Shown here: positions 43,721 through 51,908 of the stretch, piece after piece
Layout: each line of letters opens with the position of its first letter
Position numbering within the stretch: position 1 is the stretch's first letter
Assembly: GCA_905233915.1 (NCBI GenBank)
Contig: CAJOFM010000010.1
Span: forward strand, 1 to 64,000
Direction: 5' to 3'
DNA from: an uncultured Muribaculaceae bacterium
GTDB taxonomy: Bacteria > Bacteroidota > Bacteroidia > Bacteroidales > Muribaculaceae
DNA length: 64,000 nt
The notes under the pieces: model-generated
Told to the model about the DNA's origin: nothing
The model's database searches: none
What the model saw: only the letters and a program-made list of their open reading frames with translations
Position numbers and translations under genes: made by a program

Positions 43721-44239
43721 ATGGATGCTCGCGAGAAAAAACAGCTGTTGCTCGACTCAAGATATCTGCGCATGACACAGATTTGGGCCGAAAATTCCTA
43801 CTGCCGTCGCCGACAGGTGGGGGCGTTGCTGGTCAAGGACAAAATGATCATCAGCGACGGGTACAACGGCACGCCGGCAGGATTTGAAAACGTGTGTGAA
43901 GAGGACGGCGTTGACCGCTCTAAGCCATACGTCCTGCATGCAGAAGCTAATGCCATTACCAAAGTTGCACGCAGCAATAACAGCAGCGAGGGTGCAACGC
44001 TTTATGTCACCACATCCCCATGCATGGAATGCAGCAAACTTATTATTCAAGCGGGTATCAAGCGCGTTGTCTTTGGCGAATACTACCGCATGCACGATGG
44101 CGTTGACCTGCTCTGCCGTGCCGGCATCGAGGTTATCCACCTGTGGAAACGTGGTGATGAGTACCAGGTCGTTGCCATCACCAATGACAATAGCGAAAGC
44201 CATTATCGTGAAGTGGAGAAGTATATGGCTTCTTGTTAA
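43721..44239 (+). CDS. Deoxycytidylate (dCMP) deaminase
   Basis: A 172-residue zinc enzyme that converts dCMP to dUMP for thymidylate synthesis. The zinc site is complete: His73 and catalytic Glu75 in LHAEANAI, Cys101 and Cys104 in SPCMECSKLI. The ComEB/dCMP-deaminase N terminus (MTQIWAENSYCRRRQVGALLVKD) distinguishes it from tRNA adenosine deaminase. ATG 43721 follows the promoter. It is followed by two S41 peptidase genes after 39 bp. Confidence 0.93.
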   Translation: MDAREKKQLLLDSRYLRMTQIWAENSYCRRRQVGALLVKDKMIISDGYNGTPAGFENVCEEDGVDRSKPYVLHAEANAITKVARSNNSSEGATLYVTTSPCMECSKLIIQAGIKRVVFGEYYRMHDGVDLLCRAGIEVIHLWKRGDEYQVVAITNDNSESHYREVEKYMASC

Positions 44240-44278
44240 TAGACTCTAGTAGATAGCACATTTTTAAAGCCTTAACAG

Positions 44279-45940
44279 ATGAAACCCAAAACCACACGTC
44301 AACCCATCTGGTTGCCCATCGTCATATCACTGGCGGTGGTGCTTGGGCTTTTTATAGGCAATCGCATCTCCCCCAATAAATATGTTGCTGACAATGACCG
44401 CAAGATAAACGCCATACTGAGCCTCATTAACCAGGATTATGTTGATTCGACCAATATCAAGGACCTCATCGAGATGAGTATTCCTGAGATACTGAGCAAC
44501 CTGGACCCGCACACAATCTACTTGAGCGCCGATGAGTTGAGGGCTTCGACCGAGAACATGAATGGTGTGATCAGCGACATAGGCATTCAGTCTGAAGTGA
44601 TGAGCGACACCGTTGTCGTTGTTGAGGTCATTCCCGGTGGCCCTGCCGCCAAAGTCGGTATCAAACCAGGTGACCGCATAGTGAAAATCAATGATACGGA
44701 AACAACTGGTGAGAAGGTCAGCAAGGGCACTGTCATGAAACTCTTGCGCGGCCCCAAGGGAAGCAAGGTGAACCTGGGTATCAAGCGCCACAACTCATCC
44801 AGAGTGCTGATATACACTGTCACACGAGGTGATATACCTGTCAACACTGTTGACTCTTATTATATGCTCGACAAGAATACGGGCTACCTCAAGGTCAACC
44901 AGTTTGGTCGCAACACCTACAAGGAGTTCATGAAAGCAATGAAGAGTCTTGAGGGTGAAGGTGCCAAACGCTACATGATAGACTTGCGTGGTAATGGTGG
45001 CGGATTTATGGAGATCGCATTACGCATGGTTAATGAATTCTTGCCCGCTAACAAGCTGATTGTCTATACCAAGGGACGCTACAAGCGTGACGACAGCCAG
45101 GCATGGAGCGATGGCAACGGTTCCTTCCAGGATGCCGAGGTGGCAGTGCTCATCGATGAATATAGCGCCAGCGCCAGCGAAATCTTTGCCGGAGCCTTAC
45201 AGGACAACGACCGCGGACTGATTGTCGGCTGCCGCTCGTTTGGCAAGGGTCTGGTTCAAAAGGAATTTGTCCTGCCCGACAGCAGCGCGATCCGCATGAC
45301 AACAGCTCGTTATTATACGCCCAGCGGCCGTTGCATCCAGAAGGATTATAAACGTGAAGCCGGAGTCGTCTATGACAATGAATTGGTGGAACGCTACATG
45401 CGCGGCGAGATGAGTAACCGTGACAGCATTAAGGTGGACAAGAGCCAGATGTTCAAAACAGCCCATGGCCGCCCAGTGTATGGCGGTGGCGGCATCTTGC
45501 CCGACATCTTCGTTCCGCGCGACACCAGTGGATTGTCGGCTTACTATTATGAGGTCGAGAATGCTGGCTTGCTGCATCAGTTCTCATTCTCTTATTGCAA
45601 CAAGAACCGTGATGAACTCAGCAAGATGAAAGATTATAAGCAATTCTTGCGCATGTCACCCAGTGATGAGACGCTGATTCACATGTTCGCCGATTTTGCT
45701 GCCGAGAATGGAGTGGCACCGCGCTGGTATTATATCAATGTATCACGTGACCTCATCGTCACCAAGCTCAAAGCGTTGATTGCCAGGGACACCTTTGGCA
45801 GTCAGGCTTACTATCCTATCCTGAACCGCAACGACAAGACCGTGCTTCAGACCTTGAAGGCACTGAACAAGCACAAAGCCGTGTTCCCGATTACCGAAAG
45901 CCTCGACCCGAAATCCATAGCACAGGTCAAACGTAATTGA
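44279..45940 (+). CDS. S41 family C-terminal processing peptidase, copy 1
   Basis: A 553-residue membrane-anchored periplasmic protease (single N-terminal helix, about residues 10-28). A PDZ domain (about 90-175) has VVEVIPGGPAAKVGIKPGDRIV. The S41 domain has DLRGNGGGFMEIALRMVNEFL and the catalytic pair Ser298 (YSASASEIFAGALQD) and Lys323 (RSFGKGLVQ). It is a tandem paralogue of the next gene (34 bp away), with the same active-site numbering. In this copy the sequence before the PDZ ligand loop reads SDIGIQSEV where copy 2 has SGIGISFMM, so peptide recognition may differ. Confidence 0.93.
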   Translation: MKPKTTRQPIWLPIVISLAVVLGLFIGNRISPNKYVADNDRKINAILSLINQDYVDSTNIKDLIEMSIPEILSNLDPHTIYLSADELRASTENMNGVISDIGIQSEVMSDTVVVVEVIPGGPAAKVGIKPGDRIVKINDTETTGEKVSKGTVMKLLRGPKGSKVNLGIKRHNSSRVLIYTVTRGDIPVNTVDSYYMLDKNTGYLKVNQFGRNTYKEFMKAMKSLEGEGAKRYMIDLRGNGGGFMEIALRMVNEFLPANKLIVYTKGRYKRDDSQAWSDGNGSFQDAEVAVLIDEYSASASEIFAGALQDNDRGLIVGCRSFGKGLVQKEFVLPDSSAIRMTTARYYTPSGRCIQKDYKREAGVVYDNELVERYMRGEMSNRDSIKVDKSQMFKTAHGRPVYGGGGILPDIFVPRDTSGLSAYYYEVENAGLLHQFSFSYCNKNRDELSKMKDYKQFLRMSPSDETLIHMFADFAAENGVAPRWYYINVSRDLIVTKLKALIARDTFGSQAYYPILNRNDKTVLQTLKALNKHKAVFPITESLDPKSIAQVKRN

Positions 45941-45973
45941 TAAAGATAACTGATTAGTCAACAGATAAATGTC

Positions 45974-47593
45974 ATGACACAGAAGCCCACAAATAGATTC
46001 CTCTGGTTACCACTCGCCATTGCTGTGGCGATGGTGGTGGGCATCTTCTTTGGTAGCCGTTTCACCAACAATAAGCCTGTGGCCGAGAACGACCGAAAAC
46101 TCAATGCCATCCTCAACCTTATTGCCAATGACTATGTGGACACGACCAACCTGCATGACCTTATCGAGATGAGTATCCCGGAGATTCTCAGCAACCTGGA
46201 TCCGCATACGAGTTACTTTACTGCCGAGGACCTGAAAGCGGCAACCGATGATTTGAACGGTTCTTTCAGCGGCATAGGCATCTCGTTCATGATGGTGAGC
46301 GACACCATTTCTGTTATCGAGGTTATTCCAGGCGGTCCAAGCGAGAAAGTGGGCCTGATGGCCGGAGACCAGATTGTCATGATTGATGACTCGGTCGCTG
46401 TGGGTCCCAAGATGACCAATGGCGAAGTGATGAAACGCTTGCGCGGTGACAAGGGCAGTCAAGTGAAATTAGGCATTAAGCGTCAAAACAGCAAGAAGCT
46501 GCTTTCATATACGGTCACTCGTGGAGACATACCGGTCAACACTGTTGACACCTACTACATGATTGACAATATCACAGGCTATGTCAAGATCAATCAGTTT
46601 GGTGTTCACACCTATGATGAGTTTATCACCGCCATGGCTAGTCTTCAGGAAGAGGGTGCCAAACGCTACATGATAGACCTGCGCGGTAATGGCGGCGGAT
46701 TAATGCAAATGGCTGTGTTGATGGTCAATGAATTCTTGCCTGCGGGACAACCCATCGTTTTTACCAAGGGACGCTACATGCACGATGACGGTGATGTGTG
46801 GAGTGACGGCAACGGCTCATTCCAGGACGCTGAGGTTGCCGTGCTCATCGACGAGTTCAGCGCCAGCGCCAGCGAGATCTTTGCTGGTGCTTTGCAAGAC
46901 AATGACCGTGGTCTGATTGTCGGTTGCCGCTCTTTTGGCAAGGGACTGGTGCAGAAGGAATTTGTCTTACCCGACAACAGTGCTATACGCCTGACAACAG
47001 CACGCTATTACACGCCCAGCGGACGTTGCATCCAGAAGGATTACAAGGAGGGCATGTTCAGTTATGAGAAAGAACTCTTTGACCGCTACTTGAATGGTGA
47101 ACTATATAGCCGTGACAGTGTAAAGGTGGATCAAAACCAAGTATTCTCCACAATGAATGGCCGCACTGTTTATGGTGGAGGTGGTATCGTGCCCGATATC
47201 TTTGTTGCGCGTGACACGAGTGGCATCACCAATTACTATATCGATGTCGCTAATGCTGGACTGCTGCAGCGGTATGCTTTCAACTACTGCAATAACAACC
47301 GCTCGTTCCTTAACCAGTTGGATGACTACACCGAATTTCTGAGAGTGGCCCCGAGTGATGATGCCCTCATTAAGGACTTCGTCGACTATGCGGCCAAGAA
47401 CAATATCGCCCCTCGTTGGTATTACATCAATCAGTCTCATGACCTCTTGGCTACCAACCTTAAGGCGCTCATCGCCCGTGACATCTTTGGCAATATGGCA
47501 TTCTACCCCATTCTTAACCGTAACGACAAGACGGTTTTGGCCGCATTGAGAGCCCTGAATAGCCACAAGGCTGCATTCCCGATAACTGATTAA
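45974..47593 (+). CDS. S41 family C-terminal processing peptidase, copy 2
   Basis: A 539-residue protease with the same layout as its upstream neighbour: N-terminal anchor helix, PDZ domain (VIEVIPGGPSEKVGLMAGDQIV), S41 core with Ser298 (FSASASEIFAGALQD) and Lys323 (RSFGKGLVQ). Long blocks are identical between the two copies (for example around RYYTPSGRCIQKDYK and NDKTVL), whereas the N terminus and the region after RCIQKDYK differ. The pair clearly arose by tandem duplication. This copy lacks the last 14 or so residues of copy 1. A strong hairpin follows its stop codon. Confidence 0.93.
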   Translation: MTQKPTNRFLWLPLAIAVAMVVGIFFGSRFTNNKPVAENDRKLNAILNLIANDYVDTTNLHDLIEMSIPEILSNLDPHTSYFTAEDLKAATDDLNGSFSGIGISFMMVSDTISVIEVIPGGPSEKVGLMAGDQIVMIDDSVAVGPKMTNGEVMKRLRGDKGSQVKLGIKRQNSKKLLSYTVTRGDIPVNTVDTYYMIDNITGYVKINQFGVHTYDEFITAMASLQEEGAKRYMIDLRGNGGGLMQMAVLMVNEFLPAGQPIVFTKGRYMHDDGDVWSDGNGSFQDAEVAVLIDEFSASASEIFAGALQDNDRGLIVGCRSFGKGLVQKEFVLPDNSAIRLTTARYYTPSGRCIQKDYKEGMFSYEKELFDRYLNGELYSRDSVKVDQNQVFSTMNGRTVYGGGGIVPDIFVARDTSGITNYYIDVANAGLLQRYAFNYCNNNRSFLNQLDDYTEFLRVAPSDDALIKDFVDYAAKNNIAPRWYYINQSHDLLATNLKALIARDIFGNMAFYPILNRNDKTVLAALRALNSHKAAFPITD

Positions 47594-47607
47594 TCTTACA
47601 ACATAGC

Positions 47608-47644
47608 AAGAAGACGAGGCAGAGTTGATCTGTCTCGTCTTCTT
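47608..47644. terminator. Hairpin after the S41 pair
   Basis: AAGAAGACGAG pairs perfectly with CTCGTCTTCTT, with an inner CAGA/TCTG stem; AATTTA follows. Probably bidirectional, shared with the convergent gene. Confidence 0.7.
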
Positions 47645-47685
47645 AATTTACATCATGGAATCTCTTGTAGGATTCCTGTAGCGTT

Positions 47686-48072
47686 TCACTTTTTCTTGCG
47701 AATGGTAACCGCACCGTTGCGGAAGTTGTACTTGTCACCTCGAGGGGTGAGAAAATCGATGCGTTTGCGCAGTCGTTTACTCATTTTGTCTTTTACGACC
47801 CACTCGCCATTGAGAGCTGGAGAGCTCTCACTTTCTACAATAATCACGTCGCCCATTTTGAAGCCATGTTGGTTAAACATGTCATGCGAGAGAGCGACCC
47901 ATCGAATCTGATAGTTTTTCAACTTATCATAATTGATTCGGTCTCCGCTTGCTGTTACCCAACCAGCACCACCCTGTCCAGGGTGATATTTGGTAGCGTG
48001 CAATTTATAATCCTGCCCTATGGCAGACACAGCAATCACAACAGCAAGCGCTAAAAAAAATCGTCTTAGCAT
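47686..48072 (-). CDS. Small exported protein with a 3D/RlpA-like double-psi barrel
   Basis: A 128-residue protein with signal peptide MLRRFFLALAVVIAVSAIGQ. The mature part (HATKYHPGQGGAGWVTASGDRIN, WVALSHDMF, FKMGDVIIVES, LNGEWVVKDKM) resembles the 3D/RlpA double-psi barrel found in lytic transglycosylase partners; a conserved Asp (VVKDKM) fits the fold's acidic residue. It ends with a basic tail (RKKK). It is monocistronic, with its own promoter. Cell-wall binding is an inference from the fold. Confidence 0.75.
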   Translation of the reverse strand: MLRRFFLALAVVIAVSAIGQDYKLHATKYHPGQGGAGWVTASGDRINYDKLKNYQIRWVALSHDMFNQHGFKMGDVIIVESESSPALNGEWVVKDKMSKRLRKRIDFLTPRGDKYNFRNGAVTIRKKK

Positions 48073-48098
48073 ACGTTGTTAGTAATTGGTTTGCACGG

Positions 48099-48130
48099 CA
48101 AAAGTAGAAAAATCATTTTAATTGACCAAA
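48099..48130 (-). promoter_or_regulatory. Promoter of the 3D-like gene
   Basis: On the minus strand TTTG (48127-48130) and TACTTTTG (48099-48106) are separated by 20 nt. The -33 box lies inside the nrdJ terminator hairpin. Confidence 0.6.
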
Positions 48131-48152
48131 TTTTTGGCCAACTAAAATGATT
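48111..48152 (-). terminator. Terminator of nrdJ
   Basis: AATCATTTTA and TAAAATGATT form a perfect 10-bp stem with an inner imperfect TTGACCAA/TTGGCCAA stem. On the minus strand TTTTTC follows. Confidence 0.7.
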
Positions 48153-48197
48153 TCACCTATTGCTAAAAAGGGAGTTTATTTGCTATATATCAGCGAC

Positions 48198-50771
48198 TTA
48201 TCCGCATCGCGACGTGCCGCAGTTGGTGCAGATGAGACAACCCTCCTGATAGACCAGCGTGTTCTGTCCGCAGTTGGGACAACGCTCGGCAGCGGCCTCG
48301 CCATTGTTGATGTAACGCTTGAGCGCACGCTCCACACCCATCTTCCAGGTGTTGATTGACTGGCTATCCAGCTCCAGACTGCTTACCAGTTTCAGCACCT
48401 GAGGAATGGGCATGCCGTAACGCAAGACGCCCGATATGAGCTTGGCGTAGTTCCAGAATTCGGGGTTGAATTTCTCACTCAAGCCCTCGATGGTGGTCTT
48501 GAAACCACGCTTGTTGATGAACTGGAAGTCGTAACGCTTCACGCCATCCTCGCCCACGGCTTTGATGATCTTGCCCTTAGTAACCGACTTGGGACAGAAG
48601 ATGCCCTCATCATCATCGGCAATACCGGTAAAGATCTCGTAGGGGCGGCCGTCAATCAAGCCGATAAAGGCAATCCACTTCTCCTTTTTGTTCTGGAAAC
48701 GCACCACGTCGGCCTCCAGCTCAACGGGACGCTTGAGGATGTGTTCCTCCTGGGCGATATAGCGTGCGGCCTGTTGCTCGCTTGCGGTGTTCTCCTTCTC
48801 TTTCTCTTTTTTCTTGTCATTGTCACTCAAGGCGACAAGCACTCCGGTGCGGGAACCGTCACGATAGACGGTACAGCCCTTGCAGCCGCTGCGCCATGCT
48901 TCGACATAGAGTTTGCCCACCATCTCCTCGCTGATGTCGTTGGGCAGGTTGATAGTGACGCTGATGCTGTGGTCCACCCACTTCTGCACCTCGCCTTGCA
49001 TCCTTACCTTGTTCACCCAGTCCACATCATTGGCGGTAGCTTTATAATAAGGAGACTTAGCAACAATCGCATTGAGTTCCTCCTGGGTGTAATCACGACG
49101 AACTGGGATATTGTTGATTTTCATCCAAGTCACCAGCTTGTGATGATAAACGATGAATTCCTCAAACGAATCACCATTCTCGTCAACCAGGTCAACATGA
49201 ACGTCCTTGTCGGTTGGGTTAACCTTGCGGCGACGCTTATACACGGGCATGAAGACAGGCTCAATACCCGAGGTGGTCTGGGTCAGCAGGCTAGTGGTAC
49301 CTGTAGGAGCAATGGTCAAGCATGCGATGTTGCGACGACCGTATTTCACCATGTCCTTATACAGTTCAGGAGAAGCCTCGCGCAAGCGGTTGATATAGGG
49401 GTTATTCTCCTCACGCTTAGCGTCATAAATCTCAAATGCGCCACGCTCCTTGGCCATCTGAACCGATGAGCCATAGGCAGCCAAAGCCAAAGCCTTGTGG
49501 ACGCTTACCGAGAATTCAGTTGCCTCGGGCGTGCCATAACGCAGACCCATAGCGGCAATCATGTCACCCTCGCCTGTGGTGCCCACACCTGTGCGACGGC
49601 CCTTGAGCGTCTTGGTGCGGATCTTGTTCCACAGATTGGTCTCGGTGGTCTTGACTTCAGGAGTCTCGGGATCTGAATTGATCTTATCAAGAATCTTCTC
49701 GATTTTCTCCATCTCCAGGTCAATGATATCGTCCATCATGCGCTGTGCGCAAGCCACATGCTCGGCAAACAAGTCATAGTCAAACGATGCTTGAGGCGTG
49801 AACGGATTCTTCACATAGCTATAGAGGTTGATAGCGATGAGGCGGCAACTGTCATAAGGGCACAGGGGAATCTCACCGCAAGGGTTGGTGGAAATGGTCT
49901 TGAAGCCCAGGTCGGCGTAGCAATCGGGCACCGACTCACGTGTAATGGTGTCCCAGAACAAGACACCGGGCTCGGCGCTCTTCCATGCGTTGTGGACAAT
50001 CTTGTTCCAGAGTCTTGCTGCGTCGGTTTCCTTTTCATAGATGGGCTTATCACCAACAACAGGATATTGCTGGCGATAGGGCTTTCCATCTACCGCTGCC
50101 TGCATGAATTCGTCATCAATGCGTACCGACACATTGGCACCGGTTACCTTGCCCTCTTCCATCTTGGCATCGATGAATGACTCGGCATCGGGATGCTTAA
50201 TGCTCACGGTAAGCATCAACGCGCCGCGACGGCCATCCTGGGCGACCTCACGGGTACTGTTGCTATAGCGAACCATGAAAGGCACGAGTCCCGTTGATGT
50301 CAAAGCGCTGTTCTTCACAGGCGAGCCCTTGGGACGGATGTGAGACAAGTCATGGCCTACGCCACCACGGCGCTTCATGAGCTGTACCTGCTCCTCGTCA
50401 ATTTTGAGGATGCCTCCGTAACTGTCAGGCTCACCGTCAAGGCCTATAACAAAGCAGTTGCTCAACGAGCCAACTTGGAAATTGTTGCCAATGCCTGCCA
50501 TAGGGCTACCTTGCGGGACGATATAGCGGAAGTGGCTCATCAATTCAAATAGACGCTCAGCACTGAGCGGATTGGGATACTTGTTCTCAATGCGCGCTAT
50601 CTCACGTGCAATGCGCCAGTGCATATCATCGGGTGTCTGCTCATAAAGATTTCCAAAAGAATCCTTCAAAGCATATTTTGTTGCCCAAACGCGGGCAGCA
50701 AGCTCATCGCCTTCAAAATACTTCAACGAGGCATCAAAGGCTTGCTGATAAGTGTAGGTTTTTTCTTCCAT
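48198..50771 (-). CDS. nrdJ: Adenosylcobalamin-dependent (class II) ribonucleotide reductase
   Basis: An 857-residue cytosolic enzyme that reduces ribonucleotides to deoxyribonucleotides with a thiyl radical generated from coenzyme B12. Visible sites are GSLSNCFVIG (Cys106, one of the redox pair), NPCGEIPLC (Cys298, likely thiyl Cys, and Glu300) and ACLTIAPTGTTSLL. The C-terminal tail has CPNCG, EGCLICTNCG and a final CG, the swinging-arm or zinc-ribbon cysteines. It consumes the coenzyme made by the cobalamin locus 31 kb away. It has a good promoter about 75 nt upstream; the leader contains no recognisable cobalamin or NrdR site. Confidence 0.95.
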   Translation of the reverse strand: MEEKTYTYQQAFDASLKYFEGDELAARVWATKYALKDSFGNLYEQTPDDMHWRIAREIARIENKYPNPLSAERLFELMSHFRYIVPQGSPMAGIGNNFQVGSLSNCFVIGLDGEPDSYGGILKIDEEQVQLMKRRGGVGHDLSHIRPKGSPVKNSALTSTGLVPFMVRYSNSTREVAQDGRRGALMLTVSIKHPDAESFIDAKMEEGKVTGANVSVRIDDEFMQAAVDGKPYRQQYPVVGDKPIYEKETDAARLWNKIVHNAWKSAEPGVLFWDTITRESVPDCYADLGFKTISTNPCGEIPLCPYDSCRLIAINLYSYVKNPFTPQASFDYDLFAEHVACAQRMMDDIIDLEMEKIEKILDKINSDPETPEVKTTETNLWNKIRTKTLKGRRTGVGTTGEGDMIAAMGLRYGTPEATEFSVSVHKALALAAYGSSVQMAKERGAFEIYDAKREENNPYINRLREASPELYKDMVKYGRRNIACLTIAPTGTTSLLTQTTSGIEPVFMPVYKRRRKVNPTDKDVHVDLVDENGDSFEEFIVYHHKLVTWMKINNIPVRRDYTQEELNAIVAKSPYYKATANDVDWVNKVRMQGEVQKWVDHSISVTINLPNDISEEMVGKLYVEAWRSGCKGCTVYRDGSRTGVLVALSDNDKKKEKEKENTASEQQAARYIAQEEHILKRPVELEADVVRFQNKKEKWIAFIGLIDGRPYEIFTGIADDDEGIFCPKSVTKGKIIKAVGEDGVKRYDFQFINKRGFKTTIEGLSEKFNPEFWNYAKLISGVLRYGMPIPQVLKLVSSLELDSQSINTWKMGVERALKRYINNGEAAAERCPNCGQNTLVYQEGCLICTNCGTSRCG

Positions 50772-50845
50772 TGCTATCTTGTTTCTTTATTTGGTTGGTT
50801 TTTAAGGAATAAGTGTGGAAACTGCCATTCGCGGCAAAATCCTCG

Positions 50846-50876
50846 CAAAGGTAATACCATATTTTTGAATAACAAA
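50846..50876 (-). promoter_or_regulatory. Promoter of nrdJ
   Basis: On the minus strand TTTG (50873-50876) and TACCTTTG (50846-50853) are separated by exactly 19 nt. Leader about 70 nt. Confidence 0.7.
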
Positions 50877-51026
50877 ATATATTGGTGTTTTTCTAAAATT
50901 TTTCAAAAATATTTTTATATAATTGATTTTCAAGATATTAAGTTTTTACCACAAGCAAAAAGTTATCCAAAAGTTCAACAATGATCGAACACAAGTGGCT
51001 CAAAACAAACAATTTGACAAAAACTA

Positions 51027-51053
51027 AGGGCGCTTCCATAAAGGAAACACCCT
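51027..51053 (-). terminator. Terminator of the OmpA-type lipoprotein gene
   Basis: On the minus strand AGGGTGTTTCC pairs with GGAAGCGCCCT around TTTAT; TTAGTTTTTG follows. Confidence 0.65.
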
Positions 51054-51078
51054 CAATTAAATCTTTAAGAAATAATGG

Positions 51079-51768
51079 TTACTCGAGCGTGCCGTCCTGA
51101 GCAGCTTTCACCATATCCTCATTGGCGGTGATGTAAATCTCAACGCGGCGGTTCTGAGCACGGCCAGCCTCGGTGTCATTGCTGGCAACGGGATAGTCAT
51201 AAGCCAGACCCTTGCTGGAGAGACGCTTGCCAGGAACACCTGCATTGGTCAAGAAGTTCTTAACCTCGGTAGCACGAGCATTGGATACCTTCTCGTTAGC
51301 TGCGCGGGTGCCCACATTGTCAGTGTGACCGTAAATCTGTACATCGGTCTGGGGGTTGTTAATCAAGGACTGGGCAAACTCACTAAGAGAAGCCTCAGCA
51401 CTCTTACCCAGCTTGGAGCTGTTGAAACCAAACAATATACCGTTGTCGAAGGTCACCTTGATGCCCTCAAAACCATTGACGTCGGTCACGGTGTCAACCT
51501 GTGCACCAGCAATCTGAGCGAGCTCACGGGCCTGCTTGTCCATCTTCTTGCCGATAAGAGTACCAGCAACACCACCAGCAACAGCACCGATAGCACCACC
51601 GATGGCAGCACCCTTGCCCTTACCGATGAGAGCGCCAATACCAGCACCAATGGCAGCACCGCCGCCACCGCCGATAAGGCCACCCTTAGTGGCATTATTC
51701 ATGGAACCACAACCCGAGATGCCGAGCATCAGCATCGCACTCAATAATACACATAAAGTCTTCTTCAT
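51079..51768 (-). CDS. OmpA-family lipoprotein with glycine-zipper segment
   Basis: A 229-residue outer-membrane lipoprotein: signal peptide with lipobox LGISGC (Cys20). Residues 28-72 form a Gly/Ala-rich glycine-zipper stretch (GGGGGAAIGAGIGALIGKGK and a second block), probably membrane-inserting. The C-terminal OmpA domain (about 105-220) binds peptidoglycan, with FGFNSSKLG, VQIYGHTDNVGTRAANEKVSNARA and GRAQNRRVEIYI (the Asp and Arg for diaminopimelate). It tethers the outer membrane to the wall. Single gene with a TATATTTG promoter box. Confidence 0.92.
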   Translation of the reverse strand: MKKTLCVLLSAMLMLGISGCGSMNNATKGGLIGGGGGAAIGAGIGALIGKGKGAAIGGAIGAVAGGVAGTLIGKKMDKQARELAQIAGAQVDTVTDVNGFEGIKVTFDNGILFGFNSSKLGKSAEASLSEFAQSLINNPQTDVQIYGHTDNVGTRAANEKVSNARATEVKNFLTNAGVPGKRLSSKGLAYDYPVASNDTEAGRAQNRRVEIYITANEDMVKAAQDGTLE

Positions 51769-51818
51769 AGTTCAATAATTTTTATGATAATCGTAAGTTT
51801 ATCTCCATATTGGACATG

Positions 51819-51826
51819 CAAATATA
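51819..51826 (-). promoter_or_regulatory. -7 box of the OmpA-type gene
   Basis: Minus strand reads TATATTTG, 50 nt before the ATG. Confidence 0.55.
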
Positions 51827-51908
51827 ATATAATTATTGATACCGCTACATTTTTGACCAGAAAAATTGAAATAACAATAACTATTATCCATACTCAATTA
51901 ATTATGAA

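Larger units (their letters stand above)
50772..51078. other. 307-bp intergenic region between nrdJ and the OmpA gene
   Basis: Contains the nrdJ promoter and leader (50772-50876) and the terminator of the OmpA-type gene (51027-51053). The AT-rich middle (50880-51025) holds no ORF, repeat or known motif; TTATCCAAA at about 50963 is one base off a DnaA box but stands alone. Confidence 0.6.

Noticed and set aside
49811..50180. Several 90-140-codon frames opposite nrdJ
   Set aside because: Shadows of the reductase gene in other frames; no promoter and no recognisable protein.
50940..51000. Replication origin with DnaA boxes
   Set aside because: Only one sequence close to TTATCCACA is present, without clustering and without dnaA or dnaN nearby.
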